From: Clostridiales bacterium
GTDB lineage: Bacteria > Bacillota > DSM-16504 > Desulfitibacterales > JAICDB01
Direction: 5' to 3'
DNA: 64,000 nucleotides
Assembly: GCA_020063565.1 (NCBI GenBank)
Contig: JAICDB010000002.1
Coordinates: forward strand, 62,001-126,000
The translations under genes were made by a program, and so were the position numbers. Below the pieces are notes generated by a model. That model was not told the DNA's origin, ran no database searches, and saw only the letters and a program-made list of their open reading frames with translations. Positions 48,609 to 57,055 of this stretch are shown piece after piece (the stretch's first letter is position 1; each line of letters starts with the position of its first letter).

Positions 48609-48625
48609 TTGGCACAAAATTTGCT
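48609..48625 (+). promoter_or_regulatory. Sigma-54 promoter of the second TRAP operon
   Basis: TTGGCACAAAATTTGCT matches the -24 (TTGGCAC) and -12 (TTGCT) elements exactly, with correct spacing. Upstream, GTGCG occurs three times within 40 bases (48397-48436), a candidate activator site region. Confidence 0.9.
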
Positions 48626-48757
48626 TAATAATATTTTGGTATACTTTTATACCATAAAAATTTCATAAAGGGGAGGTTTTAAGGGAACGATAAGGATAGG
48701 TAACTATTTGAGAAGATGTTTTTAAAATTATTGAAAAATATAATGGGAGGGTTCAAT

Positions 48758-49816
48758 TTGGTTAAAAAATCTCGTTTGGCTATAGTAATTTTACTTGTTT
48801 TAAGTTTGGCGCTGGTAGTTTCAGGTTGCAACAAAGGTAATGAGCAGGCTGACGGTAATAAAGAAGTTGAAAAGGAGAAGTCTTCAAAACCTGTTAAATG
48901 GGTAGCCAATTCCGTTTGGCCTCCAAATAACCATCACAGCAAAGGTCTAGAAGAGTTTGCAAAAAAAGTTAAAGAAGCTACTGGCGGAAAGGTGGAACTG
49001 TCGGTTCAGACCGGTGGAGCGCTGGGCTACAAAGGTCCGGAACTTTTGAAGGTTGTCCGCGACGGGCTTGTACCGGTATCGGACATGCTGACCAGCGGAG
49101 TTGCGGGAGATGAACCTATTTTTGGAGTAGTTACTCTTCCATTTCTTATCCAGAGCTTTGAAGAAGGAAAGATACTAAACGATATTGCCCGACCGTATTT
49201 TGACAAGGTTGCGGAAGAGAAATGGGGACAAAAGATACTATATGTTGCTCCATGGCCGGCAGCTGGTTTTTGGACCCAAAAAGAAGTCAAGTCGCTGGCA
49301 GATATGAAAGGTCTAAAAATGCGTACCTATGATAAGAATGGAGCCCTTGTGGTGGAGGCTGCGGGTGGTACTCCTCATCCGCTTCCGTTCAGTGAGGTAT
49401 ATTCCTCTTTGGCTACCGGAGTAATCGACTCGGTTTTGACATCTACTCCTACAGCAGTTGATGCTAAGTTCTGGGAAGTTTTGGATTATTATGTACCTGC
49501 CAATGTTACTATGGCTACAGATCTTGTGACAGTTAACCTTAAGGAATTCAATAAGCTTGATAAAGAGACTCAGGATGCATTAATCAAGGCCGGTAAGGAA
49601 ATGGAAGCAAAAATGTGGGAAGATGTGGCCAAGCTTGATAAGGAGAAGGAAAAAATCTGCAATGAGAATGGCATTGTTACTCTTAAGCCCAGCAAAGAAT
49701 TCTTGAATGAATTGTCTGCAGTTACGGAAGACATTCGTCAGGCATGGTTAAAGGATGCCCCGCCGGAAGCACAAGAAATCGTTGATAAGTTCAAAAAAGA
49801 GGTTGGCCGTGAATAA
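48758..49816 (+). CDS. dctP: TRAP transporter substrate-binding lipoprotein (DctP family), second system
   Basis: 352 residues from TTG 48758. The lipoprotein signal ends in the lipobox VSGC with Cys24, followed by an Asn/Lys/Glu linker. The receptor domain has LPFLIQSFEEGKIL and AAGFWTQKEVKSLADMKGLKMR, and GGTPHPLPFSEVYSSLATGVIDSV as in the family. TTG is chosen because GGGAGGG (48745-48751) gives normal spacing; an ATG at 48743 overlaps that site. It differs strongly from the receptor at 2778, so the two transporters take different acids. Confidence 0.92.
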   Translation: MVKKSRLAIVILLVLSLALVVSGCNKGNEQADGNKEVEKEKSSKPVKWVANSVWPPNNHHSKGLEEFAKKVKEATGGKVELSVQTGGALGYKGPELLKVVRDGLVPVSDMLTSGVAGDEPIFGVVTLPFLIQSFEEGKILNDIARPYFDKVAEEKWGQKILYVAPWPAAGFWTQKEVKSLADMKGLKMRTYDKNGALVVEAAGGTPHPLPFSEVYSSLATGVIDSVLTSTPTAVDAKFWEVLDYYVPANVTMATDLVTVNLKEFNKLDKETQDALIKAGKEMEAKMWEDVAKLDKEKEKICNENGIVTLKPSKEFLNELSAVTEDIRQAWLKDAPPEAQEIVDKFKKEVGRE

Positions 49817-49829
49817 GTAAGGTAAAACG

Positions 49830-50060
49830 GCAACCGGCAACGGCTAGATATTATTTTAGGAAATTATGGTCTATATTTTTGTGGATAAAAATTTCCTAAA
49901 ATTGGGGGTTTTTAAGGGGGTGTGCCCCCTTATATCAATTTTAGGAGGGTCACAGCGACAGCGTCCTAGGGAACCAGGGGTTCCCTGGGAAAGAACAAAA
50001 GCATTTCCTTTAAAAGCTGAATGGCATGAAATGCTTTTGTTCTTGCCGGTTGCTTTTTTT
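49830..50060 (+). repeat. R2 structured repeat, full copy, inside a split terminator stem
   Basis: Inside the dctP-dctQ gap. GCAACCGGCAA (49830-49840) and TTGCCGGTTGC (50043-50053) are an 11-bp inverted pair followed by seven T, so they form a terminator stem with a 202-base loop. Within the loop: hairpin 49853-49902 (13-bp arms, 24-base loop), hairpin AAGGGGG/CCCCCTT (49914-49931), an 11-bp stem CCTAGGGAACC with GGTTCCCTGGG (49965-49989), and a 16-bp stem (49992-50007 with 50028-50043). Related to the copies at 59634 and 13049. Confidence 0.82.
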
Positions 50061-50082
50061 CTTACTCGAAAGGGGGAAAAGC

Positions 50083-50616
50083 ATGGAAAAAATTATTCGA
50101 CTATTTGACCGTATTTCAAAAGTTTTCGGTAGTATAGCAGGAGTTATGATGCTAATTGGTGTAACTTTGGTATTAACAGAGATTGTTGTTCGTGCCCTTT
50201 TCGATAAAACGCTTTATATTACAGAAGAATATACCGGTTATCTTATGGTAGCCATTACATTCCTAGGTCTGGCATATACCTTGAAAGAAAAAGGCCATAT
50301 CCGTATGGTTTTCCTGCACAAGGTACTTAAAGGGAAGGCTCGAATTCTCCTTGACATTTATGCGTTTATAATAGGACTAGCTGTTTTCACTTTAATTACA
50401 ATAACTACTTTCAATTTCTTTTGGGATTCTGTAGTTTCACAAACCCGTTCGATGCAAATTTCAGAGACTTATCTTGCCATTCCTCAATCCGTAATGCCTT
50501 TGGGCTCATTTATTGTTACACTTCAATTCGCTGCTGAATTACTCCGTTCAATACTTAAGCTTCGCGCTGGAGACGTGGAAGAAGAGGAAGTGGAGTCCGG
50601 GGCACTGGGGCGCTGA
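50083..50616 (+). CDS. dctQ: TRAP transporter small membrane subunit (DctQ), second system
   Basis: 177 residues with four transmembrane helices and the family region TEIVVRALFDKTLYITEEYTGYL (shorter stretches of it: LYITEEYTGYLMVAI). The ATG at 50083 follows AAAGGGGG; a longer frame from 50026 lies in the structured repeat. The C terminus is acidic. Partner of the large subunit at 50659. Confidence 0.9.
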   Translation: MEKIIRLFDRISKVFGSIAGVMMLIGVTLVLTEIVVRALFDKTLYITEEYTGYLMVAITFLGLAYTLKEKGHIRMVFLHKVLKGKARILLDIYAFIIGLAVFTLITITTFNFFWDSVVSQTRSMQISETYLAIPQSVMPLGSFIVTLQFAAELLRSILKLRAGDVEEEEVESGALGR

Positions 50617-50658
50617 TAGTAATATTTAGGACTAATTTTTTTAAGGGGGATGCTTGCC

Positions 50659-51957
50659 TTGAGTTTATCTATTGTTTCTTTAACTTTATTGGGACTTCTT
50701 GTCCTGTTTTTAGGAAGCACCATATGGGTTGGCGTATCTTTGTTTCTGGTAGGTATAGCGGGGTTCATGCTCTTTACGAGTAGTCCCCCTTTTACGATTC
50801 TGGCCAATATTCTCTGGAACAATACAAGCAGTTCAACTATGATGGCACTTCCGTTGTTCATCTTCATGGGGGAGATTCTTTTTCGCAGCAAGATATCCGA
50901 AAACTTATTTAAGGGGTTATCCCCCTGGATGAGCTATTTGCCCGGCCGTTTAATCCACGTTAATATCGTAGCTTGTAGTTTATTTGCTGCTGTCAGCGGA
51001 TCATCCGCCGCCACTACGGCTACTGTGGGAAAAATTACATTGCCGGAGCTATTTAAGCGAAACTATGACAGATCTCTTTGCCTTGGGTCCCTGGCCGGAG
51101 CCGGGACTTTAGGATTCCTGATACCTCCAAGCATGATGATGCTTGTTTATGGAATCGTAGCAGAGGTCAGTATCGGTAAATTATTTATTGCCGGAATTAT
51201 TCCCGGTATTATTCTTGCCGGCGCTTTTAGCGGTTATACCATGCTGCGTTGTATTATAAATCCCAACCTTGCACCGCGTGGGGACAAGTACACCTGGAGC
51301 GAACGAATTAAAACAATTCCCCAGCTACTGCCGGTAATAGTCTTAATTGTCCTCGTATTAGGAAGTATTTATACGGGATTGGCTACACCGACTGAAGCTG
51401 CTTCTGTGGGTGTTCTCGGTTCGCTGTTTTTTGCAATAACTTCCCGCAGTATGGATAAAAAAATATTCTGGGAAGCAGTTTTGGGTGCTGTGAAGACAAG
51501 TGCTATGATTATGTTGATTGTAGTTGGAGCTTCATATTTGTCTGTAGCTGTGGGTTATCTGGGGATTCCGGCCAAACTTACCCAATTCATCGGGACCCTT
51601 GGGCTTTCAAAGTATCAATTGATTATTATCCTGTCAATTATGTATATTATTCTGGGTTGTATGTTGGACGGCTTTTCGATGATTGTTATGAGTCTTCCTC
51701 TCGCTCTGCCATTGATTACAGCAGCTGGGTTCGATCCCCTTTGGTTTGGTATCTATCTTGTAATTATGATTGAAGTCGCTCAGATAACGCCACCGGTAGG
51801 ATTTAATCTCTTTGTAATTAATGGTCTTGTGAATGAGGATGTGTTTAGGATTGCTCTTTACGCACTACCTTCCTTTTTGATTATATTACTAGTTGTAGCA
51901 GTTATTACTTTATATCCGGAAATTGTACTTACGTTGCCAAATATGATGGTACGATAG
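50659..51957 (+). CDS. dctM: TRAP transporter large permease subunit (DctM), second system
   Basis: 432 residues, about 12 transmembrane helices. Characteristic segments: MALPLFIFMGEIL, VSGSSAATTATVG, FLIPPSMMMLVYG, TPTEAASVGVLG and ITPPVGFNLFVING. The TTG at 50659 is 9 bases from AAGGGGG; the ATG at 50650 is too close to it. Imports the solute bound by the receptor encoded at 48758. Confidence 0.93.
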   Translation: MSLSIVSLTLLGLLVLFLGSTIWVGVSLFLVGIAGFMLFTSSPPFTILANILWNNTSSSTMMALPLFIFMGEILFRSKISENLFKGLSPWMSYLPGRLIHVNIVACSLFAAVSGSSAATTATVGKITLPELFKRNYDRSLCLGSLAGAGTLGFLIPPSMMMLVYGIVAEVSIGKLFIAGIIPGIILAGAFSGYTMLRCIINPNLAPRGDKYTWSERIKTIPQLLPVIVLIVLVLGSIYTGLATPTEAASVGVLGSLFFAITSRSMDKKIFWEAVLGAVKTSAMIMLIVVGASYLSVAVGYLGIPAKLTQFIGTLGLSKYQLIIILSIMYIILGCMLDGFSMIVMSLPLALPLITAAGFDPLWFGIYLVIMIEVAQITPPVGFNLFVINGLVNEDVFRIALYALPSFLIILLVVAVITLYPEIVLTLPNMMVR

Positions 51958-52016
51958 TTAGCCTGCTATTTCTAAATGAAGGCTAATGCATTTTTATCAT
52001 CAAAGGAGGTTGAATA

Positions 52017-52775
52017 ATGACTAAGGTTGATTTAAACAGTGACCTTGGCGAGAGTTTCGGAAATTATAAAATTGGTAACGACAAAGTAGTCCTTCAGTAT
52101 GTAACTTCTGTAAATATTGCATGCGGTTTTCATGCTGGGGATCCCCTGGTTATGGAAGAAACGGTAAAACTTGCGCTGGAAAACAATGTGGCGGTGGGCG
52201 CTCATCCTGGACTTCCTGATCTAATGGGGTTCGGAAGGCGCAACATGTCTATAAGTCCCAGGGAAGCAAAAGCATATATCATTTATCAGGTAAGCGCTCT
52301 TAATGGTTTTATTAAGGCCCAAGGTGGTAGAATGCAGCATGTGAAACCACACGGCGCTCTTTATAACATGGCTGCTAAAGATTACAAGCTGGCAAGGTCA
52401 ATAGCGGAAGCTGTTTATGCCGTTGATAACGAGCTTGTCCTAATGGGGTTAGCAGGTTCCGAACTCATCAAAGCAGGGGAAGAGGTTGGTCTATGTACGG
52501 CAAGTGAAGTATTTGCAGACCGAGCCTATACTTCCGAAGGCACCCTCGTTCCGCGAGGAATCACAGGAGCGGTAATCCATGATAAAGAGGAAGCGGCATC
52601 GAGGGTTCTGGAAATGGTTTTGGAAGGAAAGGTAACTACACTGGACGGCGGAAAAATAAACTTAAAAGCCGATTCCATCTGCGTGCATGGGGATAACCAA
52701 GAGGCAGTAGATTTAGTTAAGTACATCAGAAAGGTACTTAAAGAGTCTGAGGTTGAGGTTAAGGCATTGAAATAG
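52017..52775 (+). CDS. pxpA: 5-oxoprolinase subunit A (PxpA, LamB/YcsF family)
   Basis: 252 residues. The LamB/YcsF family start [12 protein letters not shown] and the [17 protein letters not shown] and EVFADRAY motifs are intact. With PxpB and PxpC it makes the ATP-dependent 5-oxoprolinase that turns pyroglutamate into glutamate. AAAGGAGG precedes the ATG. It lies 59 bases after dctM and likely shares its sigma-54 transcript. Confidence 0.94.
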   Translation: MTKVDLNSDLGESFGNYKIGNDKVVLQYVTSVNIACGFHAGDPLVMEETVKLALENNVAVGAHPGLPDLMGFGRRNMSISPREAKAYIIYQVSALNGFIKAQGGRMQHVKPHGALYNMAAKDYKLARSIAEAVYAVDNELVLMGLAGSELIKAGEEVGLCTASEVFADRAYTSEGTLVPRGITGAVIHDKEEAASRVLEMVLEGKVTTLDGGKINLKADSICVHGDNQEAVDLVKYIRKVLKESEVEVKALK

Positions 52776-52974
52776 GCTTAAACTTATTTGGATTTATATT
52801 TCTCCAGAATTATACTTTCGGTTATAAAGTAAAACTTCTTTAAGTGTTTTTTTCATCCTCCACTGAAAGTAAGTTGAACGAATCGGGTTCTTATTGGCGG
52901 TTGATCCCCACTCAGCAGAGCTTTGAAGTGGGAGTCTTAGTGCCAGTTAGAATGCGATAAAAAAGGAGAGATAA
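52776..52974. other. Spacer between pxpA and pxpB with hairpins, no gene seen
   Basis: About 200 bases. A small ACTT/AAGT hairpin followed by seven T (about 52829-52847) may partly terminate after pxpA. A hairpin CCCACT/AGTGGG is at 52907-52932. The segment at 52855-52880 loosely resembles the end of the R1 repeats (CTGAA...TAAGTT...CG), too weak to call a copy. Confidence 0.4.
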
Positions 52975-53697
52975 GTGGTGGTTATAAAATACAAAGCAGC
53001 AGGTGATATGAGTATAGTTGTAGAATTTGAAAATGAAATCTCCGAAAAGGTCAATTCCAAGGTAAGGAGCATGTGCCTGGCAATTGAAAAAAGTATGCTA
53101 ACAGGAATAGAGGAAGTGATTCCAACTTACAGATCCCTTCTGGTCAATTACAATCCGCTTGAAATCAGGGGGGACAGCTTGATAGAGAAACTGAAAGATA
53201 TTGAAAATCGTCTGGAGGAAATAAAAATTCCAAAACCGAAGGTAGTTGAAATACCGACTCTTTACGGGGATGACTTCGGACCTGATTTGAAATTTGTAGC
53301 AAATTACAACAACCTCAGTATTGAGGAAGTTATAAAAATTCACTCCCGGGGAAAATATCTGATTTACATGCTGGGATTTACACCTGGTTTTCCTTACCTG
53401 GGAGGAATGTCGGAAAAAATTGCTACCCCCAGGCTTGAAAACCCGCGAACCCGGATACCTGCAGGAAGCGTTGGGATTGCCGGGTCTCAAACCGGGATTT
53501 ACCCTGTCGAAAGTCCCGGGGGCTGGCGTCTGATAGGAAGAACACCACTGAAGCTGTTTAATCCTGACCATCAGCCTCCTTTCCTGTTACAAGCCGGAGA
53601 TTACTTAAAATTTACCGCCATAGATGAAGAAGAATTCTACAGAATCAAAGATCAGGTGGAGAAGAACCAGTATCATGTAAAAACATCTTTGCTGTAA
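52975..53697 (+). CDS. pxpB: 5-oxoprolinase subunit B (PxpB, KipI-like)
   Basis: 240 residues. The allophanate-hydrolase subunit 1 fold is shown by GFTPGFPYLGGM and RTRIPAGSVGIAG with QTGIYPVESPGGW. Two GTG codons (52975, 52978) follow GGAGAG; the second has better spacing. In Bacillus the homologue KipI inhibits the sporulation kinase, but with pxpA and pxpC it is the oxoprolinase subunit. Confidence 0.93.
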   Translation: MVVIKYKAAGDMSIVVEFENEISEKVNSKVRSMCLAIEKSMLTGIEEVIPTYRSLLVNYNPLEIRGDSLIEKLKDIENRLEEIKIPKPKVVEIPTLYGDDFGPDLKFVANYNNLSIEEVIKIHSRGKYLIYMLGFTPGFPYLGGMSEKIATPRLENPRTRIPAGSVGIAGSQTGIYPVESPGGWRLIGRTPLKLFNPDHQPPFLLQAGDYLKFTAIDEEEFYRIKDQVEKNQYHVKTSLL

Positions 53698-53713
53698 GGG
53701 GGCAGTAAATTTT

Positions 53714-54742
53714 ATGGATGCGGTAAGATTAATCGAACCCGGTCCCCTGACAACTATTCAGGACAGGGGTAGAAAAGGCTATCAACGATTCGGAATGCCG
53801 GTTGCGGGAGCAATGGACCTCTTTTCGTACAGAATTGCAAATTTGCTGGTAGGAAATGATGAAGGAGCAGCCGCAATTGAATTTACCTTGCAGGGTCCGA
53901 AAATGGAGTTTTTACAGGATGCAGTTATTGCTATTACAGGAGCGGAAACTGTTCCCTTTTTGGATAATAAACCTCTGCCCATGTGGCAATCCATATTTGT
54001 TAGAAAAGGAAGCATAATCAGTTTTCAAGGGATTAAGTCTGGTTTAAGGGGATACGTTGCAATCGGCGGCGGAATAAACGTACCGCAGGTTTTGGGGAGC
54101 AGGTCTACTTATTTAAGGGCAAAAATCGGGGGATTTGAAGGACGCAAACTTGCCGCCGGGGATATTATTAAAACAGGGAAGTCCGGAAAAGGTTTTCCCG
54201 ACTTTAAAAACCGCAGGCTACCCAAGGGTTTCATCCCGGATTTTAAGGAATATGAAGAAATACGCGTCATACTCGGTCCTCAAGCCGAGCTTTTTAAAAA
54301 GGAAAGTATTGAAAAATTTTTATCATCGGCTTATGAAGTTACCGCACAATCTGACAGAATGGGCTACAGGTTGAAAGGACCAATTATCAAGCATAAGGAC
54401 GGCGCTGATATTATTTCAGACGGAATCCCCCCGGGAGCCATTCAGGTACCGGGCCACGGCCAGCCAATTATTATGCTTGCAGACAGGCAGACTACCGGAG
54501 GTTATGCAAAGATAGCCACTGTCATTTCTACGGATTTAAATAAACTGGCTCAATTAACACCCGGAAGTAAAATTAGATTTAAAGCGGTTACTCTGGAAGA
54601 GGCATATAATGCACTCCGTGCTCAGGAAAATACCATTGGGAAAATAGAGGAATTTGCTATAAATCCGGGTCTGACAAAAGTGTATAAATTGAGAATCTCG
54701 GGCAGAGAATTCATAGCCAGTGTGGAAGAGATACATGAGTGA
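53714..54742 (+). CDS. pxpC: 5-oxoprolinase subunit C (PxpC, KipA-like)
   Basis: 342 residues of the allophanate-hydrolase subunit 2 family. Typical motifs: TTIQDRGRKGYQRFGMPVAGAMD (start about residue 14), ITGAE, RGYVAIGGGINVP, SDRMGYRL and HGQPIIMLADRQTTGGY. GGGGGC lies before the ATG. Completes PxpABC; linkage to TRAP 2 suggests uptake of pyroglutamate or a related acid. Confidence 0.94.
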   Translation: MDAVRLIEPGPLTTIQDRGRKGYQRFGMPVAGAMDLFSYRIANLLVGNDEGAAAIEFTLQGPKMEFLQDAVIAITGAETVPFLDNKPLPMWQSIFVRKGSIISFQGIKSGLRGYVAIGGGINVPQVLGSRSTYLRAKIGGFEGRKLAAGDIIKTGKSGKGFPDFKNRRLPKGFIPDFKEYEEIRVILGPQAELFKKESIEKFLSSAYEVTAQSDRMGYRLKGPIIKHKDGADIISDGIPPGAIQVPGHGQPIIMLADRQTTGGYAKIATVISTDLNKLAQLTPGSKIRFKAVTLEEAYNALRAQENTIGKIEEFAINPGLTKVYKLRISGREFIASVEEIHE

Positions 54743-54817
54743 TAACAGCCAATCTATTTTACCATATAAAGGCGGCAGCAATACACTTGGAGACAAGAAT
54801 ACTTTTTCGGTGAATAA

Positions 54818-54907
54818 GGTAAGAAGCAATACGATAAGAGAAGAGATATTGCGGAAAGGGATGCCAAAAGAGAAATTGAAAGGGCCTTCAAAGAACGTTA
54901 TATATGA
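54818..54907 (+). pseudogene. Remnant of an smpB 3' end
   Basis: Twenty-nine codons ([17 protein letters not shown], then [12 protein letters not shown]) and a stop match the C terminus of the intact SmpB at 42426 in nearly every residue, with only silent-type base changes. Upstream, the frame meets TAA after GAA where SmpB has AK, and similarity stops. There is no start and no ssrA copy after it. It may be a decayed duplicate or a scar of an exchange at the smpB end. Confidence 0.8.
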
Positions 54908-55039
54908 TATTTTGCTTTAAATGACCTGATATAAATAATTTGTTCCTTTATGTAATATAAAATTGTTTTTATTCCATCAGTTAGTTTTGGAAGCTTTTAT
55001 GTATCAAGTAAGCTCTTTTTAAAATTTCGCAAATTATAC

Positions 55040-55068
55040 TTGATAGTGAAAAATACATATAGTATAAT
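55040..55068 (+). promoter_or_regulatory. Sigma-A-type promoter before the transporter remnant
   Basis: TTGATA, 17-base spacer, TATAAT. It now precedes only a truncated gene. Confidence 0.7.
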
Positions 55069-55079
55069 AATAAACAAAC

Positions 55080-55371
55080 TTGATTATTATTTCCGTCAAC
55101 TTACTGTTAGCTATTATTTTATTACAGTTTAATTTTATTAACCAGTAATTATCTGGGAAGAAAATACCTGGATTACGGTAATGGTGTAGCACTTATATAT
55201 GGAACAACAATGCGCAATTTAACAATTGCTATGGCTTTAACAATCAGTTCCCTTGAAGGTGGGTTAGCGGTATTTCTGATAGCAGTAGGTTATTTATTAC
55301 AAGTACCCTTTGCCGCAATGTATATGAAATACCTTAACCGAAAAAGCGCAAAGCTTGTTGGTGAAGTTTAA
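55080..55371 (+). pseudogene. Remnant of an SBF/ACR3-type transporter (3' end, frameshifted)
   Basis: The frame 55111-55371 reads as the last helices of a bile-acid:sodium symporter or ACR3-type arsenite permease: YLDYGNGVALIYGTTMRN, then a helix with LAVFLIAVGYLLQVPFAAMY, and a basic end. No start lies in frame. A hydrophobic stretch in another frame from TTG 55080 (SVNLLLAIILL) could be an earlier piece, implying a frameshift. About 250 residues of the family are missing. The exact subfamily is uncertain. Confidence 0.72.
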
Positions 55372-55425
55372 TTAAATGCTTTAACGAAGACAATTTTTCT
55401 CCTAAATCTCCTTTTAAATAGATAA

Positions 55426-55459
55426 GAAGCTACCAGTGAACAGGTAGCTTCCTTTTTTT
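55426..55459 (+). terminator. Terminator after the transporter remnant
   Basis: GAAGCTACC and GGTAGCTTC with an 8-base loop, then a run of seven T. Confidence 0.88.
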
Positions 55460-55508
55460 ACCTGTAACCGTTGAAATTTAGTTGGGTTGAGCAGTCATAA
55501 TATAATAC

Positions 55509-55537
55509 TTGATTAAATATTACTAATCCGATATAAT
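55509..55537 (+). promoter_or_regulatory. Promoter of the Rrf2 regulator and cysK
   Basis: TTGATT, 17-base spacer, TATAAT, ending 36 bases before the start of the Rrf2 gene. Confidence 0.72.
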
Positions 55538-55573
55538 TATGTACAAATACAAGGTTATAATGGGGTGAATAGG

Positions 55574-56026
55574 ATGAAGATTTCAACGAAGGGAAGGTAT
55601 GGCTTACGTTCAGCTTTGGAGCTGGCACTCCATTACCAGGATGGTGCCGTTGCATTAAAAACTATCGCTGAAAAGCAGGATATCCCTGAACGTTATTTAC
55701 AGCATATCATGGTTATATTGCGTAAAGAAGGAATAGTTGAAAGCATCAGGGGTAACCAGGGGGGATACAGGCTTACCAGGGACCCGGCGGAAATTAGCGT
55801 GGGAGAAATCATTAGAACACTGGAAGGACCTATTGCTCCCGTTGAATGTGTGGAAGAAGATAAAGACAACAAATGCAACAGGCTGGAGAGATGTGTCACA
55901 AGAAACTTTTGGGAACGTCTTAAGGAGAGTATGGAAGAAGTTCTATATTCCGTTACCTTAGAAGATTTATGTGAGGATGCCAGGAAGATGGGACTGGCAG
56001 AAGAAGCATATATGTATTATATATAA
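55574..56026 (+). CDS. cymR: Rrf2-family regulator (CymR-like)
   Basis: 150 residues. N-terminal winged helix (KGRYGLRSALELALHY; IPERYLQHIMVILRKEGIV; RGNQGGYRL), then three cysteines in the pattern C-x8-C-x5-C (ECVEEDKDNKCNRLERC), the place where IscR/NsrR-type members bind an iron-sulfur cluster. Location just before cysK suggests a CymR-type cysteine regulator, which acts with CysK in Bacillus; the cysteines leave an iron-sulfur sensor possible. The start at 55574 follows GGGGTG. Confidence 0.87.
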   Translation: MKISTKGRYGLRSALELALHYQDGAVALKTIAEKQDIPERYLQHIMVILRKEGIVESIRGNQGGYRLTRDPAEISVGEIIRTLEGPIAPVECVEEDKDNKCNRLERCVTRNFWERLKESMEEVLYSVTLEDLCEDARKMGLAEEAYMYYI

Positions 56027-56095
56027 ATTTTTTTATTTTTAAATCATATTAAATCCATGGGAAAAGTATGATTAAAATATAAGGAGGTACATTAA

Positions 56096-57019
56096 ATGAA
56101 AGTTGCAAACAACATATCTGAATTGATTGGCAAAACCCCATTAGTAAGGATAAACAGGCTGGTTGGGGAAAAGGATGCTACGCTGCTTGCAAAAATGGAG
56201 TATTTTAATCCAGGAGGAAGTGTCAAGGACAGGATTGCAAAAAATATGGTTGAAAATGCTGAAAGGCAGGGCTTACTTAAGAAAGATAGTATTATTGTTG
56301 AGCCTACCAGTGGGAATACAGGCGTTGGGCTGGCATTAATGGCTGCTGTCAAGGGATACCGTCTTATTTTAACAATGCCTGAAACGATGAGTGTTGAAAG
56401 AAGGAAGCTTTTTAAGGCGCTTGGTGCAGAGGTTGTACTTACACCCGGAGAGAAAGGAATGAAGGGTGCCGTAGAAAAGGCGCAAGAAATCGCTGCTGAA
56501 ACACCTAACTCCTTTATGCCCCAGCAGTTTGAAAATCCTGCGAATCCTGAAATTCACAAACTGACAACGGCAAAGGAGATTTGGGAAGACACTGACGGCA
56601 AAGTGGATATTATTGTCGGTGGAGTTGGTACCGGGGGCACAATAACAGGTATTGGAGAAGTCTTAAAAGAAAAAAAGCCGGAATTGAAAATAGTTGCCGT
56701 AGAACCGGCTGATTCAGCAGTGCTTTCTGGTGAAAAGCCCGGGCCACACAAAATTCAGGGTATCGGTGCAGGCTTCATACCTGAAGTACTTAATCGCGCT
56801 GTTATAGATAAGATAGTAAAGGTGGAAAATGATGAAGCAGCAAGCACTTCAAGGCTGCTTGCCAGAGAAGAAGGTTTGCTGGTAGGCATTTCTTCAGGGG
56901 CAGCAATGTTTGCAGCATTACAGGAAGCTCGAAAAGAAGAGAACAGCAATAAAATTATTGTTGTTATTCTTCCTGACACCGGTGAAAGGTATTTGAGTAC
57001 ACCTCTCTTTCAAGAGTAA
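56096..57019 (+). CDS. cysK: Cysteine synthase A (O-acetylserine sulfhydrylase)
   Basis: 307-residue PLP enzyme. The PLP lysine is in GGSVKDRIA (about residue 44), the substrate loop is TSGNTG, and the phosphate-binding loop GGVGTGGT is intact. It makes cysteine from O-acetylserine and sulfide. AAGGAGG precedes the ATG. It follows the Rrf2 gene by 69 bases and precedes a decayed MoeB/ThiF-type gene by 36 bases. Confidence 0.96.
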   Translation: MKVANNISELIGKTPLVRINRLVGEKDATLLAKMEYFNPGGSVKDRIAKNMVENAERQGLLKKDSIIVEPTSGNTGVGLALMAAVKGYRLILTMPETMSVERRKLFKALGAEVVLTPGEKGMKGAVEKAQEIAAETPNSFMPQQFENPANPEIHKLTTAKEIWEDTDGKVDIIVGGVGTGGTITGIGEVLKEKKPELKIVAVEPADSAVLSGEKPGPHKIQGIGAGFIPEVLNRAVIDKIVKVENDEAASTSRLLAREEGLLVGISSGAAMFAALQEARKEENSNKIIVVILPDTGERYLSTPLFQE

Positions 57020-57055
57020 TAAAAAATTTCCTAAAAAGAATTGGAAGGGGAGATA

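Noticed and set aside
49866-50108. 80-codon plus-strand frame in the R2 region
   Set aside because: It reads through several perfect hairpins, overlaps the dctQ start in another frame and lacks a ribosome site.
52850-52960. Possible fourth R1 copy before pxpB
   Set aside because: Only scattered matches (CTGAA, TAAGTT, CG) to R1. The hairpin CCCACT/AGTGGG is not shared with copies A or B.
54735-54920. Open frame overlapping the pxpC stop, about 61 codons
   Set aside because: Its second half overlaps, in another frame, a sequence that clearly matches the SmpB C-terminus. The composition is not protein-like, and no family is seen.
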